DNA of 64,000 nt from Lichenicola sp050954785 (GTDB lineage Bacteria > Pseudomonadota > Alphaproteobacteria > Acetobacterales > Acetobacteraceae), in contig JBPBQO010000035.1 in the NCBI GenBank assembly GCA_050954785.1, positions 9,481-73,480 of the forward strand, written 5' to 3'. The notes beneath the pieces were generated by a model. It had not been told where the DNA came from, ran no database searches, and saw only the letters and a list, made by a program, of their open reading frames with translations. Shown here in pieces: positions 1 through 8,556 of this stretch (positions are counted from its first letter, which is position 1; every line of letters begins with the position of its first letter). The position numbers were made by a program, and so were the translations under genes.

Positions 1-155
1 CCTCTTCACCGACAGCCCGATCCGCCGCTATATGGGAACAGCAGTGCGTTTGTGCGCGATTCGAGCGAATCGCCACGAGGCCACGACGACGCACGCCATG
101 AGCGGCGGCTGCACAGGCTTTGGGTGAAGGCGCCGCGCGTCGGCGATCAATCGAC
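1..155. other. Left-edge sequence without an assignable gene
   Basis: Short frames run into this stretch from the window edge, but none is long enough to identify and none has a recognisable motif. It precedes the amidohydrolase start. I see no convincing promoter or terminator in it. Confidence 0.3.
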
Positions 156-1529
156 ATGACACAGCACGCTCCGATCGCTGCCGACACGCTGATCACCGGG
201 GCCACCATCGTCACCATGGATGCCGGCCGCCGGGTCATTGTCGATGGCGCGCTGGCGATCGGCGGCGATCGGATCGTTGCGGTCGGCGCACGCGAGACGG
301 TCGAGGCGGCCGTCGTGGCACGTGAGCACGTGGACGGGCGCCGGTTCGTGATGACGCCCGGCTTCATCAACGGCCATATCCACGTCACCGAAACCCTGCT
401 CAAGAATCTGCTGCCGGAAAACCTGGATTTCGACGAGGCGATCTGGCGGTGGATCGTGCCGATGTATCGAAGTCATTCGGCCGGCGAGCAGCGCATCGCG
501 GCACAGCTTGCGGCCCTGGGCATGCTTCGCAGCGGCACCACCTGCTTTCTGGAAGCGGGCACGATCCTGGATCTCGACGAGGTGGTGGACGCACTGGCGG
601 CAACCGGAATTCGCGGTCGTGTCGGACGCTGGACCCAGGATCGTGCGTTCGATTCGGTACAGGACCAGACCCGGCTCACCGACGAGGCGATCGCCGGTCT
701 CGAGGCGGAGCTGGACCGCCATCCTGGAACCGACGGCCGCCTGATCTCGGCATGGCCGGTGCTGGTCGGCCACAACACCTGCACCGACGCCTTGTGGCAG
801 GCGGCGAAATCGCTCGCCGATGCGCACGCGGCCGGGGTATCGGCGCATATGAGTCCGGTCGAGGGCGACACGGACTGGTTCATGGCCGCAACCGGACGGC
901 GTCCGATCGAGCATCTGCACACGCTCGGGGTCCTTGGCTCGAACGTCAGCCTGACCCACGCGGTGCATGTCGGCGGGAACGAGATCGAGCTGCTGGCACA
1001 AACCGGCACCAACGTGATCCATTGTCCGCTGGCGGCGCTCAAGGGCGGTTACGGTGCCACCACGATCGGGCAGTTTCCAGAAATGGCGGCGGCCGGGGTC
1101 AACCTGCTGCTGGGCACCGACGGCGCCGACCAGGCCGATCTGATGCGTGCAATCCATCTGGTAGCCGGCCTGTTCAAGGATGCACGCCGCGACCGGGGCA
1201 TTTTCCCGGCCGCCGATGCGCTGGTCATGGCGACCAACAACGGCGCCCGGGCGCTCGGGCTCGACAACCAGATCGGGTCGCTGGACGTCGGGCGCAAGGC
1301 GGACCTGGTGCTGCACGACACCGATCGGCCGGAATGGCGACCGCTGCACGATCCGGTCCGGCAACTGGTCTGGTCGGCGGACGGGCGCGGGGTGCACAGC
1401 GTGTGGATCGATGGACGGCGGGTGATCGAGAATTACCGCTGCACCACCATCGACGAAGAACGACTTTATGCCGAAGCGCAACAGGCGGCGGACGCGATCG
1501 CCGGACGGTTCGATATCGGTGCGGCCTGA
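156..1529 (+). CDS. Amidohydrolase, ATZ/TRZ / cytosine deaminase-like
   Basis: A 457-residue metal-dependent hydrolase of the amidohydrolase superfamily that should hydrolytically deaminate or dechlorinate an N-heterocycle or a related amide or amine. The metal-binding HxH is visible as GHIH (H74, H76), followed by a further His in SAHMSP, the HAVH segment, and the late Asp in LGTDGADQ, which is typical of the TrzN/AtzA/MTA-SAH deaminase branch. The C-terminal segment DVGRKADLVL is the usual composite beta-sandwich strand. I chose the ATG at 156 (MTQHAP); a TTG at 120 would add twelve residues that look non-homologous. It ends 5 bp from a convergent MFS gene and lies at the edge of a catabolic island, so its substrate is probably an intermediate of that pathway. 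The exact substrate cannot be read from sequence. Confidence 0.85.
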   Translation: MTQHAPIAADTLITGATIVTMDAGRRVIVDGALAIGGDRIVAVGARETVEAAVVAREHVDGRRFVMTPGFINGHIHVTETLLKNLLPENLDFDEAIWRWIVPMYRSHSAGEQRIAAQLAALGMLRSGTTCFLEAGTILDLDEVVDALAATGIRGRVGRWTQDRAFDSVQDQTRLTDEAIAGLEAELDRHPGTDGRLISAWPVLVGHNTCTDALWQAAKSLADAHAAGVSAHMSPVEGDTDWFMAATGRRPIEHLHTLGVLGSNVSLTHAVHVGGNEIELLAQTGTNVIHCPLAALKGGYGATTIGQFPEMAAAGVNLLLGTDGADQADLMRAIHLVAGLFKDARRDRGIFPAADALVMATNNGARALGLDNQIGSLDVGRKADLVLHDTDRPEWRPLHDPVRQLVWSADGRGVHSVWIDGRRVIENYRCTTIDEERLYAEAQQAADAIAGRFDIGAA

Positions 1530-1534
1530 TCCAC

Positions 1535-2716
1535 TCAGGACAGGGCCGGAACCCGCCGCGTCGATCGACGTGAGTTCAGCCGGCAGGCCGGTATGACAAG
1601 TGCCACGAACAGGATTCCGTAAAACAACAGTATCGGGCTGAATGTTCCGGCATGGTCCGCAATGATGCCGGCCGCCAGAGGACCGGCGGCGGCAAGCGTC
1701 GAGACGAGCCACGCGATCGACAGCAGCTCCGAACCGACCCTGCGCCCGAAAACCTGAAGCAGCACGACATTGGATGCCACATAGGTCAAACCGCAGCCGA
1801 GCCCGTCGAGCGTCGCCGCTCCGTATTGCAACGGCGGAGTGGTGGAACCGATCAGGGCCAGGCTGCCGATGCCCTGTAGCAGGAGGCCGCCAGCCAACAG
1901 GCGGGCCGGTGCGATCCGCTCGCTCAGACCGCCGGCGACGCCACGGGTGAGTGCATCGACCAGCGCCAGCGTACTCAACACGAACGGCACGACCGCCGGG
2001 CTGGTTCCGAACGCGGCCAGGAACGGCATGGCGATGCTGTCGATCGTGGTGATCGCCGTCATGGTCATGGTCAATGAAGCCGCGACCAGCAGGAACGCCG
2101 GTGTGGCGACCGCCTGGAACAGCGTCCGGGCGCCTGCGCTGGATGTCTCGACGCGATCGTCCAGGGCCGCGGCGGCGTCGCGGATCGTCAGCAGGCAGAA
2201 CAGTGCGAGCCCCAACGCTGCGACCGCCAGCACACGCCAGAGCGCGCGCCACCCGCCACAGGCCTCGATCAGCAGGTTCACCAGGGGTGGTCCGACCGTG
2301 CTGCCGAGAGCGCCGGACATCATGTAGAGACCGATGGCCCGGGCGGGCCGGTTCGGGAACCAGTTCGAGAGCAGAAAGATCGCTGCGATGTTGCCTGCGA
2401 AGGCGTATCCCAGGCCGACCAGCAGCATCGCCCCATAGAAGCTCGCGAGGCTGGTTCCGACCGACGCGAAGCCGAATCCTGCAGCCAGGAACAGGCCACC
2501 GAGGCCGAGTGTAACCCGGCCGCCGGCGCGCAACACCACCAGCATGGGCAGCGGACTCGCGAGCCCGCACGCCAGTCCCAGCGCGGTAAAGCTGAAACCC
2601 GCCGCCGTCTGCGACCAATGCAGATCGGCGGTCATCGCATACAGGGCGACGCCCAACGACGTGAACGTCGTCGCATTGACGAAGAAGAACGAGGCGGACA
2701 GTGCTGCGAACACCAA
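1535..2716 (-). CDS. MFS transporter
   Basis: A 393-residue, roughly 12-helix major facilitator transporter. It is a clear paralogue of the MFS gene at 7306: both N-termini share the FFFV-ATTFTSL pattern and the GLACGL-SPLP segment at the end of the second helix. No ATG fits the alignment, so I place the start at the TTG at 2716, only 26 bp after the receptor stop codon. This implies co-transcription with the TonB-dependent receptor upstream. The likely role is inner-membrane uptake, or efflux, of the compound brought in by that receptor. The substrate is unknown. Confidence 0.8.
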   Translation of the reverse strand: MVFAALSASFFFVNATTFTSLGVALYAMTADLHWSQTAAGFSFTALGLACGLASPLPMLVVLRAGGRVTLGLGGLFLAAGFGFASVGTSLASFYGAMLLVGLGYAFAGNIAAIFLLSNWFPNRPARAIGLYMMSGALGSTVGPPLVNLLIEACGGWRALWRVLAVAALGLALFCLLTIRDAAAALDDRVETSSAGARTLFQAVATPAFLLVAASLTMTMTAITTIDSIAMPFLAAFGTSPAVVPFVLSTLALVDALTRGVAGGLSERIAPARLLAGGLLLQGIGSLALIGSTTPPLQYGAATLDGLGCGLTYVASNVVLLQVFGRRVGSELLSIAWLVSTLAAAGPLAAGIIADHAGTFSPILLFYGILFVALVIPACRLNSRRSTRRVPALS

Positions 2717-2742
2717 CCCGCCACGAAACCGGACGGCTATTT

Positions 2743-5115
2743 TCAGAACGTGAAGCCGACCTGGCCTACCACCTGGAACGGCGCGATGTATTGCTCGCTG
2801 GTCTGGCCGGTGCCGTACGGATCGGTGTAGCGCGAATTCACGCCGTTGCGGCTGCCGATGTTGGTGAAGTTCAACGAGGTGTTCCAGCGCGACGCATCGG
2901 GCTTGTACTGGAAGCCGATATTGACGATGCCGTAGCCGGGGGTGTCGTCGAGATAGCCATCATGGAAGACGCGCGAATAGTAGAAGCCGCGATACACGAA
3001 CTCGGCGCGTGTCGTCAGCTTTCCGCGCCACACGTCGGCTGTGTATTCGGCACTGACGGCAGCCTGAATGGCCGGCATCTGCGGCGGGCGGTTGCCCGAC
3101 ACGTTCTGCGCATTGGCTTCCACCGCGGCCCAGCAAGCCGGATTGTAATACTGGCCGCCATAGGCGCAGGCCGGGCTGGTGGCGTAGGTATGGTTGGCGG
3201 AGATCGTGTCGATCGCCTTGTAGCTTCCCATGATCTTGCCGTTCTCGAGCGTCAACTGGCCGTTGAAACGCAGCCGGTCGCCGAGGGTGAGATAGGATGC
3301 TTCCGTTTCCGCGCCCCAGATGTGAACGTCCGGGATGTTGGCAATGCCGTAGGCGAACGGGAACGGATCGCTTTCCAGATACTGCATGTTTCGGTAGTCG
3401 TAATAGAATGCGGAAACGTTCAGCCGCAAATGATTGTTCAGGAAGGTGTTCTTGGAACCGATCTCGAACGCGGTGACGCCTTCCGGTACGAAGGTGTTTC
3501 CGACCACCTTCGAGTTTGGGTTGCCGTTGACGCCACCCGGCTTGTAGGCTTCGGTCAGGCTTGCATAAAGCATGTGGTGCGCGGCCAGATCGTATTCGAC
3601 ACCGAGCTTTCCTGTCGGCCGGCCAACCGAATATTGGGTCGAACTGGAGCTGATCCCGAACGCCGCGAAATTCTTGTTGAATTCGTTGTAGTTGTCGTGG
3701 TTGTAGCGCCCGCCAGCAGTCAGGCGCAGCCGGTCGTTAACGTGAAAGGTCGCCTGTGCGTAGGGCGAATAGGAAATGCGGTTCACCGTCGTGATGTTGC
3801 CGTAGGACAGGTTGCCGGGAGGATTGGTCTGGATATCAGGGCCGATCGTCAGATCCGGGTTTGCGTCGGTTCCACCGAATTCGGCGACGAACTGGTTGCT
3901 GCGCTGCTTCATCGCGAACACGCCGACGATCCAGTCGAGCCTGCTGCCGGGCTTGGATTCGAGATCGAGTTCCTCGGTATAGCTCTGCATGTCCGTGTTC
4001 CAAGCCGCGACATCGTCATAGAAGCCGATCACCGCGGTCGACAGACGAGTGCCGTCCTCCTGCTGCGAATGGGACAGGTTCTGGTAGCCGGACACGGATT
4101 TCAGGGTGCCGAACGGAAGGTCCCAGGCTAGGTTGAGATGATACAGTTCGGTACGAAGCTTGAACTTCGACGGATAGTCCTGTGTCACTTCGCGCTTGTC
4201 GGGATTGGGATCGAGCACGTTCTTCTGCTCCGCACCGTTCTGGTCGGCGCTATAGACCTGGGCTGTCAGTGTTGCGCTGAAATTATCGGTGGGCTTCCAC
4301 AGCACGGCCGCCTTGCCGCTGATGTCGTGCTGCTCGTCGAGCTCGAAGCCGTGATCGCCGGCGATCGCGGTAGCCTCGCCGAACCCATCATGATCCGCTT
4401 TCTGGAACGACAGCCTGACCGCCACCGTCGGCGCGATCGGAATATTTACCGCGGCCCGTTCCTGAAACAGATTGTAATTACCCGCGCTGAAGTCGGCATG
4501 GCCGCTATAGAGGCCGAGCACCGGCTGCTTGCTGACCAGGCTGATGACGCCGCCTGTCGAGCTCTGCCCGTACACCGACCCCTGAGGCCCGCGCAGCACC
4601 TCGAGCTGGTCCAGATCGAAGAAGGCCTGGTTCAGCGCGATGGTGTTGGCGATATAGACGCCGTCTTCCATCAGCGAGACGCCGGGAACCGTGGTGAGCG
4701 CGTTTTCCGGCGTCTGCGAACCGATGCCCCGAATGGTCACGATGTTCTCGAAGCCGGAGCTCTTGGTGAAGGTGGTGCCCGGGATCAGGCCGTTCAGCCC
4801 GGCAACGCTGGTGATGTTGTCCTTGTCGAGTGCGGCCGAAGTCAGCGCGGTGACGGCGGCTGGCGTTTTCTGCAGGTTGGTCACCCGTTTGAGCGAGCGG
4901 ACCACCACCTGCTCGACGCTGCCCGTACCGGCTGCATCCTGGTCGGCGGAGGAGATGCGCGATCCCGTTTTCGTGCCGGCGGCGACGTTCGGGGTCACGC
5001 CGGGCACAGGAGAAGCAACGGTCTGAGCAAACGCATGCGTCGTCGTCATCAGCAACGTCGCAAGAAGGCTCGGTACGGCAAAGCCGGCGGATGGACGATG
5101 CATCTGTCGGCGCAT
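2743..5115 (-). CDS. TonB-dependent outer-membrane receptor
   Basis: A 790-residue TonB-dependent receptor. A signal peptide (MRRQMHRP then a hydrophobic core ending THAFAQ) is followed by a plug domain with the features KTPAAVTAL, IRGIGSQ and VLRGPQGSVYGQSSTGGVI, then a long beta-barrel ending in an aromatic residue (GQVGFTF). I chose the ATG at 5115 over one at 5166 because AAGGAG lies about 8 bases upstream of it. The family carries siderophores, vitamins, saccharides or plant-derived aromatics. With an MFS gene downstream and catabolic enzymes nearby, import of the growth substrate of the island is more likely than iron uptake; this is inference from context. Confidence 0.9.
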   Translation of the reverse strand: MRRQMHRPSAGFAVPSLLATLLMTTTHAFAQTVASPVPGVTPNVAAGTKTGSRISSADQDAAGTGSVEQVVVRSLKRVTNLQKTPAAVTALTSAALDKDNITSVAGLNGLIPGTTFTKSSGFENIVTIRGIGSQTPENALTTVPGVSLMEDGVYIANTIALNQAFFDLDQLEVLRGPQGSVYGQSSTGGVISLVSKQPVLGLYSGHADFSAGNYNLFQERAAVNIPIAPTVAVRLSFQKADHDGFGEATAIAGDHGFELDEQHDISGKAAVLWKPTDNFSATLTAQVYSADQNGAEQKNVLDPNPDKREVTQDYPSKFKLRTELYHLNLAWDLPFGTLKSVSGYQNLSHSQQEDGTRLSTAVIGFYDDVAAWNTDMQSYTEELDLESKPGSRLDWIVGVFAMKQRSNQFVAEFGGTDANPDLTIGPDIQTNPPGNLSYGNITTVNRISYSPYAQATFHVNDRLRLTAGGRYNHDNYNEFNKNFAAFGISSSSTQYSVGRPTGKLGVEYDLAAHHMLYASLTEAYKPGGVNGNPNSKVVGNTFVPEGVTAFEIGSKNTFLNNHLRLNVSAFYYDYRNMQYLESDPFPFAYGIANIPDVHIWGAETEASYLTLGDRLRFNGQLTLENGKIMGSYKAIDTISANHTYATSPACAYGGQYYNPACWAAVEANAQNVSGNRPPQMPAIQAAVSAEYTADVWRGKLTTRAEFVYRGFYYSRVFHDGYLDDTPGYGIVNIGFQYKPDASRWNTSLNFTNIGSRNGVNSRYTDPYGTGQTSEQYIAPFQVVGQVGFTF

Positions 5116-5316
5116 GATGAACTCCTTAGGCGGAACGAGGTTTTGTATCGCGACCGTGTCCATCATGCTTAGACGATGGATCGCATTCAGAACTATTGCT
5201 GAATGACGCCATCGCTTGACTACACGGCAGAAGCGGAAACGAATTGCCGCGATTATGATCAGTCTCTGCCGGCAAAGCCCGAAAACTGCGCAAATTCGCG
5301 ACGTTCTCCGTCCAGA
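5116..5316. promoter_or_regulatory. Leader region of the TonB receptor gene
   Basis: About 200 bases lie between the end of the AraC-type gene and the receptor start, on the same strand. It holds the receptor ribosome-binding site (AAGGAG near 5123-5128) and presumably a promoter. I did not find a clear operator in it. Confidence 0.4.
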
Positions 5317-6315
5317 TCATTCATCCTCGTCCGACGCGATCGGTGCGATGTCGTCCGCCCGCTGCGCATTGCGCCAGGCCCGCGGGGTCGTTGCGAATTG
5401 TTCGCGGAAGGCGCGACTGAAATGTGCGGCGTCGTTGAAGCCCCAGCGAAAGCAGATTTCAGAGATCGACAGATGCGCCTGCAAAGGGCTGCCGAGATCC
5501 GCGCGCGCCCGCTCCAGCCGGCGGCTGCGCAGATACTGGCCGAAGCTCTGGTCGCCGAGCTCGAACAGCTTCTGCATATTGCGCGGTGAAATTCCCTGCT
5601 GCTTGGCGACCTTGGTCAGGCTCAGCTCCGGATCGCCGAGCTCCGCCTCGATGGTCTGGCAGATCCGGTGGAACAGCGCGATGCGCACGCTGGAGGCGGC
5701 ACGCACCGGATTGGACGCGACGTCGCTCAGTACCGCGCCGATCAGGAACTCCGAGATCGACAGCTCGATCGGCCGAAGCTGCGCCGGGCTGAGGTCGTCG
5801 AGTGTCTCGGCAAGGGCCCCCAGCATGCCGGCGAATATCTGCTTGATGCCGCTGGTCCGCGGCAGCACACCCACCCGGACCGGTGCCGGGCCGAGCAGGC
5901 GCGGATGCAGCGCCAGCCGTGGCAGACGCACGTAGAGAAGCGAAAAGTCGGTTGGCAGCACGAGGGTGCTGTTGGTCGCGACCGGGCCATAGGCGATGTC
6001 GCCGGCCTGCATCGGGATGGTCCGTTCGTCGGCGCTGAGGGTGCCGTCTCCCTTCAGGAGTTGGGTCAGCCAGATCCCGTCCGGCTGCCTGATATAACGC
6101 CCCGAGATCTCCTGTGCGGCGGCATCGATGCGGGCCATCTCGATGCCGAGCGGCGAGACCAGGCAGGTGACCCGTCCGAAGAAATCTGCAGGCGCCATCA
6201 GTGGCCGCGAGGATGGCAGGGACAGCCTGGTCAGGACATCCTGCCACAAGTGAAACGTTTCGGCGGGGTCGCGTGCATTCACATGCTGCGCGACGTCGAA
6301 CTTCCATGCTTTCAT
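5317..6315 (-). CDS. AraC family transcriptional regulator
   Basis: A 332-residue regulator. The C-terminal third is a double helix-turn-helix AraC/XylS domain: the first HTH lies around LSLTKVAKQQGISPRNMQKLF, and the second around ISEICFRWGFNDAAHFSRAF, with the signature continuing FREQFATTPRAWR. The N-terminal ~180 residues look like the AraC_binding_2 sensor found in regulators of aromatic catabolism such as FeaR. The start at 6315 (MKAWKF) is preferred; an upstream ATG at 6351 is possible. It lies between the outward-reading forward gene train and the receptor/MFS pair, the usual position for a pathway-specific activator. Confidence 0.88.
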   Translation of the reverse strand: MKAWKFDVAQHVNARDPAETFHLWQDVLTRLSLPSSRPLMAPADFFGRVTCLVSPLGIEMARIDAAAQEISGRYIRQPDGIWLTQLLKGDGTLSADERTIPMQAGDIAYGPVATNSTLVLPTDFSLLYVRLPRLALHPRLLGPAPVRVGVLPRTSGIKQIFAGMLGALAETLDDLSPAQLRPIELSISEFLIGAVLSDVASNPVRAASSVRIALFHRICQTIEAELGDPELSLTKVAKQQGISPRNMQKLFELGDQSFGQYLRSRRLERARADLGSPLQAHLSISEICFRWGFNDAAHFSRAFREQFATTPRAWRNAQRADDIAPIASDEDE

Positions 6316-6406
6316 GATTGATAAAGCAGCCTGACCTGACGAATGGGGCACAGGACATACGGAGCAAGAATCATGCAGAACAATCTATCCGTGGTGGCCC
6401 AGGCCG

Positions 6407-7084
6407 ATGAATAGCATGACAGCCGGTACCGCGCCGACGCTGCATGTGCTGCCACCGGCAATCATGGCGGACGCCATTTCGCCCGCGCGGACGTTGCTGC
6501 TGGTGATCGACATCCAGGTCGATTTCGCCTCCCCCGAGGGAGCGATGGCGGGGTATGGGCTCGACCTGTCCAGCACGCACATCGCGATGAAGCGGATCGC
6601 GGTGCTGATCGCGGCGGCGCGGGCGGCCAGGGTCATGGTCGGTTTCGCACGCGTGGTCACCCGGCCCGAGACCGACAGCCGGGCGTTGCGCCTGTTCCAT
6701 GAGCGAACCGGGCTGGGCCCGGACGCCGTGGCGATCTGCCGCGCCGGCACGATCGGCGCCGGTTATTACGAGTTGCGGCCGCTTCCGGGCGACCTCGAGA
6801 TCGCCAAGCCGCTCTATTCCTGCTTCGTCGGTACCGACTTCGCGGACAGGCTCGCGGAGCACGGGATCGATACGCTGGTGGTGACCGGCATGACCACGGA
6901 ATGCTGCGTCGACAGCACGGTGCGGGACGCGTTCCACCGCGACATCAACGTGTTCGTGGTGGCCGACGCCTGCGCCGCCTACGACGTCGCCGAGCACGAG
7001 GCGTCGCTGTGTGCCCTGGGCAAGAATTGTGCGGTGCTGGTCCAGAGTTCTACTGTGCTTGCAGGCTGGCAACCGAACGCCTGA
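6407..7084 (+). CDS. Isochorismatase-family cysteine hydrolase (RutB-like amidase)
   Basis: A 225-residue cysteine hydrolase of the isochorismatase fold. The catalytic triad is visible: Asp35 in LLVIDIQVDF, Lys134 in IAKPLYSCF, and Cys167 in GMTTECCV, with the usual cis-peptide region just before the Cys. Family members hydrolyse ureidoacrylate (RutB), N-carbamoylsarcosine, nicotinamide or maleamate. A RutA-like monooxygenase two genes downstream makes a RutB-like C-N hydrolysis of a ring-opened ureide or amide plausible, but this is inference. It reads away from the AraC gene and is followed by a hairpin, so it may be partly uncoupled from the rest of the train. Confidence 0.87.
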   Translation: MNSMTAGTAPTLHVLPPAIMADAISPARTLLLVIDIQVDFASPEGAMAGYGLDLSSTHIAMKRIAVLIAAARAARVMVGFARVVTRPETDSRALRLFHERTGLGPDAVAICRAGTIGAGYYELRPLPGDLEIAKPLYSCFVGTDFADRLAEHGIDTLVVTGMTTECCVDSTVRDAFHRDINVFVVADACAAYDVAEHEASLCALGKNCAVLVQSSTVLAGWQPNA

Positions 7085-7096
7085 TCCTGACCAGTC

Positions 7097-7117
7097 TCTG
7101 CCTGCTTGGCAGGCAGA
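7097..7117 (+). terminator. Stem-loop after the isochorismatase-like gene
   Basis: A perfect 9-bp inverted repeat (tctgcctgc, loop ttg, gcaggcaga) starts 12 bases after the stop codon. There is no strong T-run after it, so it may be a weak or partial terminator rather than a full stop for transcription. Confidence 0.5.
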
Positions 7118-7236
7118 CAGGAACCGGGCGCCGGTTCTGGTCAATCGATCGGCGCGCTGGTGCAAGTGCGAACGACGGACCGCGTGAGATGTTCGTTCAC
7201 GCTGAGCAGTGCCTGAATCGTTTCGATCCGGCGTGT

Positions 7237-7285
7237 CCCGACTTCGTGTGACCAGACTTCCGATGTGACCCGACTTCCAACGTAA
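7237..7285. repeat. Three tandem direct repeats upstream of the MFS/LLM operon
   Basis: Three imperfect repeats of the form CC(c/a)GACTTC(c)...GT(g/a)A occur at 7237, 7252 and 7269, ending 20 bases before the MFS start. The spacing is 15 and then 17 bases. Their place in the only sizeable gap of the forward gene train suggests an operator array, possibly for the neighbouring AraC-type protein. Confidence 0.45.
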
Positions 7286-7305
7286 CTGAACAGGGAACAT
7301 GCCGC

Positions 7306-8535
7306 ATGCAACGTCGCTGGATAGTCCTCGCCGCACTTGCGCTGGTGTTCTTCTTCGTTACTGCGACGACATTCACGTCGCTTGCCGTCGTGCTGTTCAC
7401 CATGTCCGCGCAGTTGCACTGGTCGATGGCGGAAGCCGGGTTCAGCTTCTCCCTGCTCGGCCTGGCCTGCGGCCTTAGCAGCCCGCTCCCGGCGATCGCG
7501 ATCCGCCTGATCGGTGCCCGCTGGACCGCGACCGGCGGCTGCCTTCTGCTGGCCCTGGGCTTCCTGATCGCGTCGGTTTCGCATGGGATCGGCGAGTTCT
7601 TCGTCGCCATCGTCCTGATGGGCACCGCCTTCAGCCTGGTGGCGCCGGTGCCCGGCATGTTCCTGTTGCCGCGCTGGTTTCCCGACCATGCGCCGCGCAT
7701 CGTGGGCGTGTATTTCATGGGCGGATCGGCCGGCGGCGTGCTGGGGCCGGTGCTGGTCAATGCCAGTGTTTCCCTGACCCATAACTGGCGCCTGCACTGG
7801 GCGCTGATGGCCGGCGCCTCGGTGGTGCTGGCACTGGTCTGCGCCGCCCTGATCCGCGACCGCAGCGAAAGTGCCGTGGTCGCCGATACGGCACGGGTGC
7901 ATGGAGCCGCCGTGCCCGGCTGGACGACGCGCAGCGCCATGATGAGCCAGCCGTTCCTGGTGACCGCGTTCGCCATGGTCGTGGTGCAGACGGCGCTGAC
8001 CGTGGTCAACAGCTCGATGATCGCACACATGCACCTGCTCGGCGCCTCGACCTCCTACGGCGCCATGGGCATCGGACTGGTGGCGCTGACCGGCACGCTC
8101 GCCAAGGGTGCCGCCGGCGCACTGACCGAGCGGGTGCATCCACTGCACATGATGCTGGTCAGCCTGGTGCTGGGGGGTGCCGCCTTCGCCTTGTTCGGGC
8201 TTTCACGGTCGATCCAGATCAACTTCCTTGCCGCCGCCCTGTTCGGAGTCGGCTGGGGCACGGCGTGGCTGAGCGCGCACCTGCTGCTGCTCAGGCGGTT
8301 CGGCCGGGTGGTGACGCCCGACCTGGTCGCGCTGGCCACCACCATCACCACCGTCGCGGTGATCGGGCCATTCGCGGCAGGCATCGTCGCGGACCGCACC
8401 GGCAGCTTCGCGCCGATCTTCCTGGTGGTCAGCGCCCTGTTCCTGGTCGCTCTGATCCCTGCCCTGCTGCTGCGCCGGGAACCCGGCATGACCCTGCACC
8501 CACGCGTACCGGCCGTCGTGCCGGTCGTTCGCTGA
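7306..8535 (+). CDS. MFS transporter
   Basis: A 409-residue major facilitator protein with about 12 hydrophobic segments and a short charged C-terminus. It is paralogous to the MFS gene ending at 1535 (shared FFFV-ATTFTSL and GLACGL-SPLP segments). The ATG at 7306 has a GGGA-type ribosome site about 12 bases upstream. It heads a tightly spaced train with the flavin monooxygenase 21 bases downstream. It probably imports the pathway substrate or exports an intermediate; the substrate is unknown. Confidence 0.85.
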   Translation: MQRRWIVLAALALVFFFVTATTFTSLAVVLFTMSAQLHWSMAEAGFSFSLLGLACGLSSPLPAIAIRLIGARWTATGGCLLLALGFLIASVSHGIGEFFVAIVLMGTAFSLVAPVPGMFLLPRWFPDHAPRIVGVYFMGGSAGGVLGPVLVNASVSLTHNWRLHWALMAGASVVLALVCAALIRDRSESAVVADTARVHGAAVPGWTTRSAMMSQPFLVTAFAMVVVQTALTVVNSSMIAHMHLLGASTSYGAMGIGLVALTGTLAKGAAGALTERVHPLHMMLVSLVLGGAAFALFGLSRSIQINFLAAALFGVGWGTAWLSAHLLLLRRFGRVVTPDLVALATTITTVAVIGPFAAGIVADRTGSFAPIFLVVSALFLVALIPALLLRREPGMTLHPRVPAVVPVVR

Positions 8536-8556
8536 CATCGACGGAACCCGAGTGCC

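Noticed and set aside
147..2618. Long minus-strand frame spanning the amidohydrolase and MFS genes
   Set aside because: It crosses two well-supported genes in other frames and has no family resemblance.
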